A DNA stretch of 34,223 bases from Richelia intracellularis (GTDB lineage Bacteria; Cyanobacteriota; Cyanobacteriia; Cyanobacteriales; Nostocaceae), in contig CBZS010000558.1 of NCBI GenBank assembly GCA_000613065.1, positions 1 to 34,223 on the forward strand. Reading direction: 5' to 3'. This document shows, piece by piece, positions 18,631 to 27,817 of the stretch; position 1 is the first letter of the stretch, and the number at the start of each line of letters is the position of its first letter. Under the pieces are notes generated by a model, which saw nothing but the letters and a program-made list of their open reading frames with translations, was not told where the DNA came from and did not search any database. The position numbers and the translations under genes are program-made.

Positions 18631-19974
18631 GGTTATTATTGAAAAATAAATTACCAGCTAAAGCGGTTGAATCAAGATATCCCATTTGGGCAACAGTGGA
18701 TTTCGCTGTAATCTAGACTCCACTTGTTTCATAGCTTTCTTTGTTAGAGAAATCCCTTTTTGGTAAACAGTTTTACTTAAACTCAAGATAGGATATAAGC
18801 CTTTCCAAGTCATACTCTAAGCCCAGGAAACTATGACTTCAACATCAAGAAGCTTTCCCCCCCCATTCCAATGCTGGTCAAGAATACCCCAACAACCCTC
18901 TATGGGATTGTATTTACTATGGTAAGGAGCATAGTAAAGCAATTGAATTGCTATATTTAGCAGATCAACAAACTCAACCATCCTTTTTTTTAATTGAGTT
19001 CTTACTCCACTACTTCCCGGACCATTATCAATGGTAATTTGTATCAGTTCGGTATCCTGCTTTTGTTCTGGTGTCATTGTCTTCCACCATTGAATTAGAC
19101 TATCAACAATAAAATCCCTGGTTTTATAAGAAAAACTACCAAAGTTAATATAGAATAATAGCCCACTATCTTCATCAAGAATCCCACAGGGAGTATATTT
19201 TTCTATGGCTCCCATATCATGATCCTCAGCTTGATTGTCTCCTCTGGTTTTTCCACCACGAGAATAACCCCCGATATTAACAGTAGCTTTGCAATCCATG
19301 CTTAGTGCTTTGACTTTGAGGCTTCTTAATTGCTGCTCAAATTCTTTGATGTTGTTGAAGATATCATCCGTTTGTGGAATTTTTTTTGAGGTTTGGCTTT
19401 TACTACTTTACGAAGACGAGAGCCCATTCGATTCAATACTTGTGCCATTGTACTAGCGCAAGGCAATTGCTCCTGGCTAAATCCCTGTTCTTTGAGTTTT
19501 TCTAGTGCGGATGTTGCTGTTAACCGGGTATAGGCTAAGGAAGTTTTAAATGTTGGGTCTTGTTGAGAATCAGATTCTGCAATTTGTCCCAGGGATAATG
19601 CCACAACAGAAGAGGTTGTTTCTCCTGGCAACGGTTTGCTGTGCTAAAGGCTGATTGTAATCCCACACAGATTATCCCTGTTCTTTTTTCCACTAACCCT
19701 AACTCTATATTTTCTCTACCCCAACCGAATACTGTTTGTGCTAACCTTGCTCTACCTTGGCAATATTTCAACCTCATCTGAGCTTGAAAGCCCCGACGTT
19801 CTACGCCATTCATTTTTGATGCTGCCAACCGAAAGTCTTCTATTTGTTTGTGATCTTGTTAATGATTTGGGTTCCTCTGGTGGGTCTAGCATACTCCAAA
19901 ATACTTGCCCCTGTTTTTTTACTCATCAACATTACATCTTACTTTCATTGGTAAATTCTTTCTTCTAAATCACA
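18631..19974 (-). mobile_element. ISAzo13-family element, copy A (1344 bp, target duplication TTA)
   Basis: Ends GGTTATT and AAATCACA are inverted relatives of the GGTGATTT ends of copy B. TTA at 18628-18630 and 19975-19977; comparison with the uninterrupted ISKra4 copy confirms the borders. Confidence 0.88.
18658..19926 (-). pseudogene. ISAzo13-family (Rhodopirellula-type DDE) transposase, frameshifted
   Basis: Minus strand: MSKKTGASILEYARPTRGTQ, then MNGVERRGFQAQMRLKYCQG, FGWGRENIELGLVEKRTGII, SLAYTRLTATSALEKLKEQG, MAQVLNRMGSRLRKVVKAKP, then the DDE domain MDCKATVNIGGYSRGGKTRG, LIQITIDNGPGSSGVRTQLK and YYAPYHSKYNPIEGCWGILD, with a late in-frame stop. Several frame changes in the first half. 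Inactive. Confidence 0.87.
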
Positions 19975-20557
19975 TTAACAATCCCAAATAGCTCAAATAA
20001 GACGATATCGCCACGGGGCTGATTGAGGGTGCTTGTCCCCACCTGATTAAAGACAAGATGGATATCACTGGGGCTAGATGGACCATGAGGGGTGCTGAGG
20101 CTGTTTTACCCTTGGGCTCTTTATACATGAGTGGCGATTGGGATGAGTATTGGCAGTTTCATCTACAACAAGAACATAAACGCAATCACCTGGCTTTGTA
20201 CTCTAGTGGTATTCCTTTGATGAAGCAAGTTTTAAAAGCTCGTTTTTCTACTACCCCTCCACCTCTTCCAATACCTGTCTAAGTTCCACTCCCCGTCTTA
20301 CTAAAAGAGTCGCACCCAAATTAAATTGGCTCATATCTACCAATTGAGCAAAGTCAGCAAGGTTTATTTCCCCATCTAAATGCACATCTATCTAGTCTAA
20401 AACTTGCAGTAAATGACGTTGACATAAACCACCATTGTAAACTGGTATCTGGGGTCTTGTCGTCCCATGGTTTCGAAGCAAATGTAGAGCTAAAACCTTT
20501 GCTAGAGAATCAACATCAAGTTCGTTGCCAAAGGATTACCGGTGCAATTCCCATATA

Positions 20558-21714
20558 CTTTAAACGGCTAAAACTTGGATTGTTTTAAATGTCTGAAACT
20601 CGAGAGTCAATAAGCTGTTTACCTTCTTCTCTTTATCAGTATTAGCAGTAGCAATGCAGTTAGAGATTGCTGCCTTCAAATCTGAGAAATGAGCATAGTA
20701 CTTAGAGTATAAACATTCATTTCTAATAAATTTCCAAAATATTTTAATCAAATTAAATTGTGGGAAATAGCAAGGTAAATAGCATAGTTATATACCTACT
20801 GATATCGCATAATTATGTACTAATTTACACTTCTGAGTTCTGGCTTTATCTAGTACAATAAGAATTGGTTAATTTAGCCCCAGATTAGCTAATTTAAATA
20901 ACAACTGGTACAGACTTTCTGAATTAATATAAGTTTCATTTGTAATTGTAATGATTTCCTTAGTAAGTGCATTAACTGCTCCTAAAACATTAAATCGCTT
21001 TCCACCGGAAGGTGAACAGATAAATGTTCTTGTAAAACACCATAAAAATCCTAAGTATGCTCGATGTACAAAGTGGGCTGCGTCAACAAAAAAAAACTAC
21101 TTTATTTCCGCTAATAGCTTGTTACAGTAATGGTTATAGCTTTTATTGTCTATATTTTTCTACCTCTTCAATCTTTTCTGGGTCTACTGACTTTCCCGGC
21201 ACATACCCCACTTTTAAGCAACGCAAACCTGTTCTGAGCAGAAATTCTCTTACCTGAGTTGGACTGCGCTTAATACCAGTTATTTTTTCAATGGCATCAC
21301 TCGGTTCTGCAATAGTTGTAGCTGGATATTTCTCAAAATATTATTTCAAAATATCACTATACTGATTTTATTCACTTGGCTGTCCTTTGTGGTGTATTTT
21401 GTTTAGTTTTTCTACTCTTCCTGATTGAGATTGTTTAATGTAAACTATTAATTAATGTTGTTCTTGATATTTTACACAAACTACAAATTTATTTATGTTT
21501 TATACCCTGACTTTTTAGATATATAGCTTCCATCTTTCTCTGTACTAATGGATGAGCATAACGATATCATTCATAATGAAATTTATCAATGTCTTCTTGC
21601 CTAAAATCTCTTTTTTACATCAGACTTTACTTGGTTTCTCAAGTAATATTGTTTATTAATTTATAATACTTGTGATTACCGCCATCAAAAAGTCCAGTTT
21701 TTAGCCGTTATTAG
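20558..21714 (-). mobile_element. IS630-family element (1157 bp, TA target)
   Basis: Inverted ends CTTTAAACGGCTAAAACTTGG-like (from 20558) and CTAATAACGGCTAAAAACTGG-like (from 21714, minus strand), with TA at 20556-20557 and 21715-21716. Removal brings the two AraC pieces together at the right point. Confidence 0.88.
20560..21610 (-). pseudogene. IS630-family transposase, many stops
   Basis: Minus strand: RYAHPLVQRKMEAIYLKSQG, TGIKRSPTQVREFLLRTGLR, CLKVGYVPGKSVDPEKIEEV, the first catalytic Asp in VVFFVDAAHFVHRAYLGFLW, GGKRFNVLGAVNALTKEIIT, the second Asp region ILIVLDKARTQKC (the usual DNAR motif is altered), LNLIERFWKF-like FNLIKIFWKFIRNECLYSKY (the usual Glu replaced by Lys) and LLTLEFQTFKTIQVLAV at the end. 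At least six stops. Confidence 0.85.
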
Positions 21715-22464
21715 TATAATAACATCATGGCGTTCGCTTCAATTTGTGGATCACGAGTTTGAAATGTTTGTATTAATTCAATGTGTTCGCTATTTTTACC
21801 CAGGGTTTCCTCTCCGACATTCCACACAAATGAGTCTTTAATCCGAATTTGCACGATAATTTGCACATCGCCATCGGTTTGGGTCGATAGGGTTGTATCA
21901 GCAGGAGTAATCAGCACATCACCCTTACTGTAAAGTCCAGCGTAAATACGATTATCTTGCCTATGGGAAAAATGGAAAGGACGGAGTGAAAGTAACAACC
22001 CCAGGTTATGTTCATCCTGAAAATTCCACTTATTTTCACCAGTTCCATAGTTGCAGCAATGGCGACAGTGTCGAATAAAAAGCTGTTCCCATTGCTGAGT
22101 GACATTCCATCCTGGCTGTAAAGCCGGATTTTGAATTGTTGTCACAATCAAATTCGACATGGCAGGGTTTGGTGAATATTTAGCCAAACTGCAGCAATTT
22201 TAACAAAATCTTGTCTACTGCAATCAAATCGCAACAATATTTTTATTGTTTGGTAACCCAATTATTATCCTAGACGCTACGTGAACGGCGAACTGACAAC
22301 TCAGGGCAAACGATCACAAGATTGTGAAATTTCCACAAGAATTAGATCTGGACTTTAGACTAAAGCGGTGACGGCGTACAAATAGCTCGTATAAAAAATA
22401 GAGAGATGCCTGTGTAAAAAACAAGTATCCCACGACGGAAGATGAGAAAAGCAGAACCAATTCT

Positions 22465-23224
22465 GGCGTTGCAGAATAGAGGGATGAATTGAGGTGTTCT
22501 AATGTCCATTGTCCATACTGCAAGTATACGAGGATTAGAAAAAATGGGAAACGTCGAGGTAAACAAAATCACATTTGTGTAAATTGCGAACGCCAATTTA
22601 TAGATATCTATAATGCACCAAAAGGAGACTCAAATGAGATCAAACAACAATGCTTAAAAGCATAGGTTAATGGCTCGGGATTTAGGACTATTGAACGCCA
22701 AAAATGAGTTAATGACACAACCATAATTAGTTAGGTAAAACAAGTTGGTGAAAAATTGCCAGATGCTCCATCAATAGAGAATATCCCAGAAGTTGGGGAA
22801 CTGGATGAATTAGAAACTTTCGTCGGTTCAAACAAAAAAAAACTAAATTTGGTTGTGGACAGCAGTAGACCATTTCCGCCAAGGAATTTTAGCTTGAGTA
22901 CTGGGAGACCATAGTGCAGAAACCTTTCAACCTTTGTGGGATATTGTCTACTTCTGGAAGTGCTATTTTTATATCACAGATGGATAGAAAGTTTACACCA
23001 GTTTTGTTGAACCAGAAGACCATATTATTAGCAAAATATATATGACTAGAGTACAAGGGGAAAACACACGTTTACGTCATTATCTGCCACGTCTACATCG
23101 AAAAACATTATGCTACTCTAAATCCGTAGATATGCTTTAGCACTCTATTCTATTGTTACTGATTTTATTTAAGTATAGATAAATACCTGTATTTGGTTGA
23201 TTCATCCCGCAAATATGCAACGCC
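22465..23224 (+). mobile_element. IS1-family element (760 bp), perfect 8-bp target duplication CCAATTCT
   Basis: Left end GGCGTTGCAGAATAGAGGG, right end (inverted) GGCGTTGCATATTTGCGGG. Identical octamers CCAATTCT at 22457-22464 and 23225-23232. Length is close to the 768 bp of IS1. Its two ends correspond to the two end types of the 91-bp MITEs in this window. Confidence 0.93.
22493..23180 (+). pseudogene. IS1-family transposase, degenerate
   Basis: Zinc-ribbon start CPYCKYTRIRKNGKRRGKQN and ICVNCERQFIDIYNAPKG, then the helix-turn-helix part VNGSGFRTIERQK, VKQVGEKLPDAPSIENIPEV, the first acidic catalytic region GELDELETFVGSNKKK, VDHFRQGILA, FYITDGWKVYTSFVEPEDHI (second Asp) and TRLRHYLPRLHRKTLCYSKS (C-terminal Arg/Tyr region). 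Four or more stops and shifts. InsA- and InsB-like parts lie in order, so the element is full length but dead. Confidence 0.87.
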
Positions 23225-23315
23225 CCAATTCTCTACTTTCATTATGGAACTTGTATCGTAACTCAAAGCATTTCTTCTATATTTTTTGCATCAGTTGAAG
23301 TTCTGGCAATGTTGT

Positions 23316-23466
23316 TAATTTTTTGGCACGTATGGAAATGGCCTAACCCAGAGAAAAAATATCACAAATATTGGTCAGTAAATTTTCTATATTTAGAAGC
23401 AACAAAAGCCAAACAAAAAAGATTACGTCAGGAGTTACTCCATTATGAAAGCAATTGTATTAACTA
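23316..23466 (+). other. Possible small gene or gene tail overlapping the dehydrogenase start
   Basis: An open frame extends from the IS1 target site to TAA at 23464-23466 and reads IFFASVEVLAMLLIFWHVWK, then NPEKKYHKYWSVNFLYLEAT and KRLRQELLHYESNCIN. A hydrophobic helix followed by a basic tail looks protein-like. It overlaps the following ATG (23445) by about 20 bp. Family unknown and start undecided. Confidence 0.3.
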
Positions 23467-23740
23467 AATACGGTCAGTCAGATGTTCTTCAACTTCAACA
23501 AGTAGAACAACCAAGCTCCAAGAATGATCAGGTATTGGTAAAAGTTAATGCCGCATCTGTGAATGACTGGGATTGGTTTCTTCTGAGGGGTACGCCATTT
23601 TTCATCCGCTTGCTATGTGACTTCTTCAAACCCAAAATTCAGATACATGCAGCAGAAATAGCAGGTATAGTTTAGGCCGTTGGTAAAGGCTGATCGCATT
23701 ACTGAATGTGTATTTGGGAATCACCATTTTGGATTATTAT
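23445..23740 (+). pseudogene. Zinc-type alcohol dehydrogenase / quinone oxidoreductase family, N-terminal fragment
   Basis: MKAIVLTKYGQSDVLQLQQV and QVLVKVNAASVNDWDWFLLR are the typical start of medium-chain dehydrogenase/reductase proteins. AAEIAGIV then meets TAG (23673-23675) where the family has a Glu before AVGKG. The next codons (AVGKG, TGA) follow the family for a few residues and are then lost. The Rossmann domain is absent. The start ATG 23445 matches the family. Confidence 0.82.
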
Positions 23741-23826
23741 ACCGGAGAATGTAAAAATACCAAATGGGTTCTATAAAACTCTAATAGAGGTCGGGATTGA
23801 AGTAAGACGAAAGAGATCGCAAATAA

Positions 23827-24819
23827 TCAGGGGATAATAGGATAATCTGATCCACCAAACCACAGACGGGCTCCCCAGAAAAGGCATAATCCTAGCAGTG
23901 CCAACCAATCACCACCTTTAAGGCGTAAATCGCTCCATCTAACTCGATGTTCGTTGGGGCTGGTAAAACCTCGTACCATCATCGCTCCAGCCATTTGACT
24001 AGCTCTAAGTAATAAATTATCTAACAATCTTTCTGCTACCATCATCCAAACCTTTACTGAACCTTTCCATCCTAATTTTTTCCAATTAATGGCTCTGGTA
24101 ACAATAGAACGTCCTAGATTCTGTACCTCTTCTAATACTAGAGGAATAAATCTTAGGGACAGAGTTAAAGTTAAAGTCATTTCTGTTACAGGTATATTGA
24201 GTTTGCGGAGGGGTTGCATTAGACTGTCAATTCCTGCGGTAATTTCTTCCGGTGCAGTTGTTAAAAGGTAAAGATTAGTACTGTAAATAACAGTAAAAAC
24301 TATGGTGCTTAAACGCACGGCTAAATCAAATGAACGGCGATTTATAGTAACTGGTCGTTGTTGAAACAGAATATAACTATATTCTTTTCCCCGTTGATTT
24401 TGTGCTGCTTTATCTATTGTTGGTGTGTTGTTTCGAAGTGTTGGGGTTTGGGTCGCAGGACTAGGAGCGGGTTGAGAATTAACTGGTTTGAGTAACTCCG
24501 CAGTGGAAGCACTCGGCATTCTGGGTTGATATTTTACCCCCAAACCATCAGGACTAATGGACGCGATCGCTAATACAAATAAGCATAGCATCAGCAACCA
24601 AACCATTTGCTGTCGCCATACCCTTCTAGGTATGCAGGCTACTAAGGTGATAAAAATTAATACTAATACTAAAACTACCCGCCACATGGTACTGGCAAAA
24701 ATATAGGTAGTGAGGAAACTCATTAGCCAGCCAAACTTCACCCTTGGGTCAAGTTTATGTAACCATGTTTGTGGTTGTTCTAAGTATAGTCCTAGGGGTA
24801 GCGATCGCAGTAAATCCAT
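23827..24819 (-). CDS. CbiQ-family energy-coupling factor transporter T component
   Basis: Membrane scaffold (EcfT type) joining the ATPases and the substrate-binding S protein of an ECF importer (cobalt, nickel or a vitamin; the substrate cannot be told). 330 residues, intact. Start MDLLRSLPLGLYLEQPQTWL, DPRVKF entry motif (24-29), hydrophobic segments about 29-60, 70-88 and 165-186, and a last helix about 305-320. The conserved coupling signature RASQMAGAMMVRG (272-284) has the ARG-like VRG. A Pro/Thr/Ser-rich linker of about 45 residues (100-145) follows the second hydrophobic region and is longer than in most relatives. No ATPase or S-component gene adjoins. Third gene of a same-strand run bioD-der-cbiQ, 176 bp after der. 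Confidence 0.88.
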   Translation of the reverse strand: MDLLRSLPLGLYLEQPQTWLHKLDPRVKFGWLMSFLTTYIFASTMWRVVLVLVLIFITLVACIPRRVWRQQMVWLLMLCLFVLAIASISPDGLGVKYQPRMPSASTAELLKPVNSQPAPSPATQTPTLRNNTPTIDKAAQNQRGKEYSYILFQQRPVTINRRSFDLAVRLSTIVFTVIYSTNLYLLTTAPEEITAGIDSLMQPLRKLNIPVTEMTLTLTLSLRFIPLVLEEVQNLGRSIVTRAINWKKLGWKGSVKVWMMVAERLLDNLLLRASQMAGAMMVRGFTSPNEHRVRWSDLRLKGGDWLALLGLCLFWGARLWFGGSDYPIIP

Positions 24820-24995
24820 CGTTCAATTTTAGATTTTAGATTATGGAATTCATCTTTCGATGGGAATTAAAGCAAGTACATTCACAAAACCACAGGTTTT
24901 TGATTTAAGAGTTATCAGTCAAGAGTGATAAGTTTATCCTTGGCTTCAAGTACCCGCCATATGCATTGAGAACTGTTTATTCTTCACTGAAATTT

Positions 24996-26357
24996 CTATA
25001 CCTTAGTAGCACGATTAACGGTAGCATTTTCCACATCACGAGCTTTTTTACTCCGCCAAAACAGACGGATGGGTGTACCTTTAAAACCTAATTGTTGTCG
25101 GAATTGCCGTTCTATATATCGTCGGTAATTATCATTGAAGCGTTTAGCATCATTAACAAACAAGGCAATACTAGGAGGTTGAGTACTTACTTGGGTTCCA
25201 TAGTAAATTTTACCTTGCTTGCCGCTTCTACTTACGGGTGGGGAATGCCAGCGAATAGCCTCCTCTAACACCTCATTAATGACAGATGTACTTACTCGAC
25301 GCTTGTGTTCTTCAGCAGCGTAGTTAACTAAATATAAAATCTTCTCTACCCGTTGTCCAGTCATAGCACTGACAAAGATAGTTTCTGCCCAGTTTGTGAA
25401 ATTCAGACGTTGGCTCAACATTTTTTCATAATCATAAATGGTGTAGGAATCCTTCTCAATCGCATCCCATTTATTCACCACCAGCACAAAAGCCCTACCA
25501 TCTTCTACAATGCGCCCAGCTAATTTTTGATCCTGATCCGTAATTCCATCTAGGGCATCAATTACTAATAACACCACGTCAGCACGACGAATGGCTTTAA
25601 AGGAGCGGTTAATACTAAAAAACTCTGGGCCATATTCCACATTCTTTTTCTTGCGAATACCAGCTGTATCAATTAACCGATAGGTTTGTCCTTGGCGTTC
25701 GATAAAAGTGTCAATTGCATCACGGGTAGTTCCAGAAATAGGACTAACAATTGCCCTCTCTTCTCCCATAAAGGCATTCAACAAACTAGATTTACCGACA
25801 TTGGGGCGACCAACAATTGCTACATTAATTTCGTGTTTCTCCTGAATTTCCGTAGTTTCCGGCAAATGTTCAATTACCTCATCCAACAATTCCCCAGTAC
25901 CATTACCGTGTATAGCAGACACAGGATATGGTTCACCCAGTCCTAAATCCCAAAATTCCGCCGCTTGAATAAAACCCTGATCTGGGGACTCACATTTATT
26001 TACCACTAAGAAGAAGGGTACTTTTTGTTGCCTTAACCAGTCAGCAATTTCCTCATCAGCAGCAGTCGGTCCCGTGCTCCCATCCACGACAAATATTGCT
26101 GCATTTGCTTCAGAAAGGGCAATCATTGCCTGTTGTCGAATTAGGGGTAAAAATTCCGTATCCTCATTAAACACCAACCCCCCCGTATCTACCACCAAGA
26201 AATCTCGATCGCGCCAAAATGCGGGGATGTAAGTGCGATCGCGAGTAATCCCCGGTAAATCATAAATGATAGCAGATTTGTCCTTGGCAAGGCGATTAAC
26301 CAAGGTTGATTTGCCCACATTCGGGCGACCAATAATTGCAACAACAGGAAGTCCCAT
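24996..26357 (-). CDS. der: Ribosome biogenesis GTPase Der (EngA)
   Basis: Double-GTPase needed for 50S subunit maturation. Intact. From ATG 26357 ([20 protein letters not shown]) it has 453 residues; an ATG at 26387 would add ten residues ([10 protein letters not shown]) that do not fit the family, so 26357 is chosen. First G domain: GRPNVGKS (10-17), [16 protein letters not shown] and NKCES. Second: [20 protein letters not shown] (about 180), [18 protein letters not shown] and NKWDAIEK. The C-terminal KH-like domain runs from about residue 345 ([20 protein letters not shown], then [20 protein letters not shown]). It follows bioD by 41 bp on the same strand, suggesting co-transcription. Confidence 0.97.
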   Translation of the reverse strand: MGLPVVAIIGRPNVGKSTLVNRLAKDKSAIIYDLPGITRDRTYIPAFWRDRDFLVVDTGGLVFNEDTEFLPLIRQQAMIALSEANAAIFVVDGSTGPTAADEEIADWLRQQKVPFFLVVNKCESPDQGFIQAAEFWDLGLGEPYPVSAIHGNGTGELLDEVIEHLPETTEIQEKHEINVAIVGRPNVGKSSLLNAFMGEERAIVSPISGTTRDAIDTFIERQGQTYRLIDTAGIRKKKNVEYGPEFFSINRSFKAIRRADVVLLVIDALDGITDQDQKLAGRIVEDGRAFVLVVNKWDAIEKDSYTIYDYEKMLSQRLNFTNWAETIFVSAMTGQRVEKILYLVNYAAEEHKRRVSTSVINEVLEEAIRWHSPPVSRSGKQGKIYYGTQVSTQPPSIALFVNDAKRFNDNYRRYIERQFRQQLGFKGTPIRLFWRSKKARDVENATVNRATKV

Positions 26358-26398
26358 AATAGCGGATGGCGAATTATATCCAAACAACTATTGTAGCG

Positions 26399-27079
26399 TT
26401 ATTGGGATTGTAATCGTTCTAAATCTAAATTGGCTGCAACTTGGGCTAATTTATCTAAATCTGTGAGGTTGTCAACGTAAGGCAAACATCCTAAAACGGG
26501 GACATCTGTCAAGAATTGAATCAAATCTGTGGGTGTCCAATCAGCTATTTCTGCTTCTGTACGGGGTTGAATGCAATTGAGTACCATTCCCAAAATACTA
26601 ATTTTGTACTGTTTTGCTAAGGTAATATTTGCTACTGCTTGGGATATCGCACCTAATTTTACTGGGACAACCAATACAGAGGGTAAATGCCATTCCGCAG
26701 CTAAATCTGCTACTGTCAATTCACAAGTAACAGGAGAACCCAATCCGCCTAATCCTTCTACCAAAACAAAATCATGTTTGGCTTGCAATGCGTTAAATGT
26801 TTGCCGAACCACCCCTAAATCCACCGTTCGACCTTCTTTAACTGCTGCTAAAGGAGGAGCCAAAGGTGCTTGAAAATACAAAGGGTTAATTTCTTCGGGA
26901 GATTGGTTGAGGTTAAATAATTGCTGATACAATTCGCGATCGCCTACACCAGATTGTACAGGCTTCATAATTGCCAGGTTACAATCTGGAAGGTATTTTT
27001 GCCAATATGCAGCTAAGGCTGTAGTCAGGACTGTTTTACCAGCTTCGGTATCTGTTGCGGTAATGAATAGGGATTTCAA
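26399..27079 (-). CDS. bioD: Dethiobiotin synthetase
   Basis: Closes the ureido ring of dethiobiotin from 7,8-diaminopelargonate, CO2 and ATP, the next-to-last step of biotin synthesis, in the cytoplasm. 226 residues, intact. P-loop [10 protein letters not shown] (7-16; the usual form is TGTDTxVGKT, so Ala stands for Gly8 and for Val13), substrate-site lysine in [19 protein letters not shown] (the glycine-rich VEGAGG region) and [20 protein letters not shown]. It begins the minus-strand run bioD-der-cbiQ. No other biotin gene lies in the window. Confidence 0.93.
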   Translation of the reverse strand: MKSLFITATDTEAGKTVLTTALAAYWQKYLPDCNLAIMKPVQSGVGDRELYQQLFNLNQSPEEINPLYFQAPLAPPLAAVKEGRTVDLGVVRQTFNALQAKHDFVLVEGLGGLGSPVTCELTVADLAAEWHLPSVLVVPVKLGAISQAVANITLAKQYKISILGMVLNCIQPRTEAEIADWTPTDLIQFLTDVPVLGCLPYVDNLTDLDKLAQVAANLDLERLQSQ

Positions 27080-27259
27080 TAGTCTGTAAAAGATGGGTTT
27101 AATTGACAGAGTTTAACGCATTTATATGGGTGCTTTCTGATTGTCAACAGGGAAGAATCAAATTAGCAAGTCTATTGAGTTGATATGAGCTACTGAGTTT
27201 ATCTGAGCCACTACGCTTTAGTACTTTTGTATTACGAGTGTTTACGAAACTGTAAAGCT

Positions 27260-27547
27260 ATGCCTATAATAAAGGCTACCCTGAGCTATAAAAATGAAAC
27301 ATCAGACAAAATATACCAAGTAGAAATAGTTTATCTAAGTTGGGGATCCTATCAGGTAAATTTTGCATATGGTAAAACGGGAAAAAAGTTAAGAAGTGGG
27401 ACAAAGACAGACAAACCAGTTACTTTACATAAGGCGGAAAAAATATTTGATGACTTAGTCAAGTCAAAAAAAAATAGGGGTTATCAAATAAGTAACTATC
27501 AAAGTCTATACTGTAAAGAAATTATTACAAATATCTTTACAGTATAG
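27260..27547 (+). pseudogene. WGR-domain protein, truncated
   Basis: MPIIKATLSYKNETSDKIYQ, VEIVYLSWGSYQVNFAYGKT, GKKLRSGTKTDKPVTLHKAE and IFDDLVKSKKNRGYQIS form one WGR domain, a nucleic-acid-associated fold often found in PARP and ligase-like proteins. ATG 27260 is preferred over an upstream frame extension. The domain is complete but ends in a perfect 16-bp inverted repeat (27504-27549), after which the frame stops. In relatives I know the domain is usually followed by more protein, so this is probably the broken N terminus of a longer gene. Confidence 0.65.
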
Positions 27548-27549
27548 AC
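27504..27549. repeat. Perfect 16-bp inverted repeat at the end of the WGR frame
   Basis: GTCTATACTGTAAAGA and its exact complement (27534-27549) around a 14-nt loop. The stop codon of the WGR frame lies within the second arm. Confidence 0.85.
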
Positions 27550-27817
27550 AACCAATTGTTGATGAAATTAAGCGAACAAAAGTAGGTAATTTTTTAGAAG
27601 AAGGGAGAAAACCTAGATAAAAGGCACGACAATATTGGGTGGAGTTAAATTTAAGTAATATTGATTTAAGCTGAAGTTCCCCCGGAGCATATGTAGGAAA
27701 CAGAGCTTTAAGCTTTAACCTTCCAAAGGTTGAGGGTTTTTACACAAAAAAACTGTACTCATGTAATTAAATATTTACTTAGTCTTTTGAGCTCAGAAAC
27801 ATGAGCTAATTATAGTC
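27550..27817. other. Stretch with a possible coding scrap
   Basis: About 27550-27675 reads RQPIVDEIKRTKVGNFLEEG, a stop, then KARQYWVELNLSNIDLS, protein-like on the plus strand. Family not recognised. The left end of the following IS1634 element must lie near 27770-27817, but its terminus could not be fixed. Confidence 0.35.

Larger units (their letters stand above)
18525..20317 (+). mobile_element. ISKra4-family element, copy 2, left part lost, split by an ISAzo13 element
   Basis: Fragments 18525-18630 and 19975-20317 match copy 1 (14129-15258) in order, from the GGTAAATCAAGTTCAGTTGC part of the gene to the terminal AAAAGAGTCGCACCC. Copy 1 shows the uninterrupted join TTACTTAACAATGCC. The left end of the element is absent. 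The right end abuts the AraC-regulator ghost. Confidence 0.88.
20318..22187 (-). pseudogene. AraC-family transcriptional regulator, split by an IS630 element and missing its DNA-binding end
   Basis: The minus-strand N-terminal sensor domain (from 22187, or more likely ATG 22160, MSNLIVTTIQNP) reads GWNVTQQWEQLFIRHCRHCC, LLLSLRPFHFSHRQDNRIYA and RDPQIEANAMMLL, then stops at the IS630 border (21714). Beyond that element (from 20557 downward) the protein resumes: GNELDVDSLAKVLALHLLRN, RPQIPVYNGGLCQRHLLQVL, TAG, then the beginning of the helix-turn-helix domain IDVHLDGEINLADFAQLVDM, ending at the ISKra4 terminus. Roughly the last 90 residues (most of both HTH motifs) are not present. It faced a dehydrogenase-like gene across a shared promoter region. 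Confidence 0.85.
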
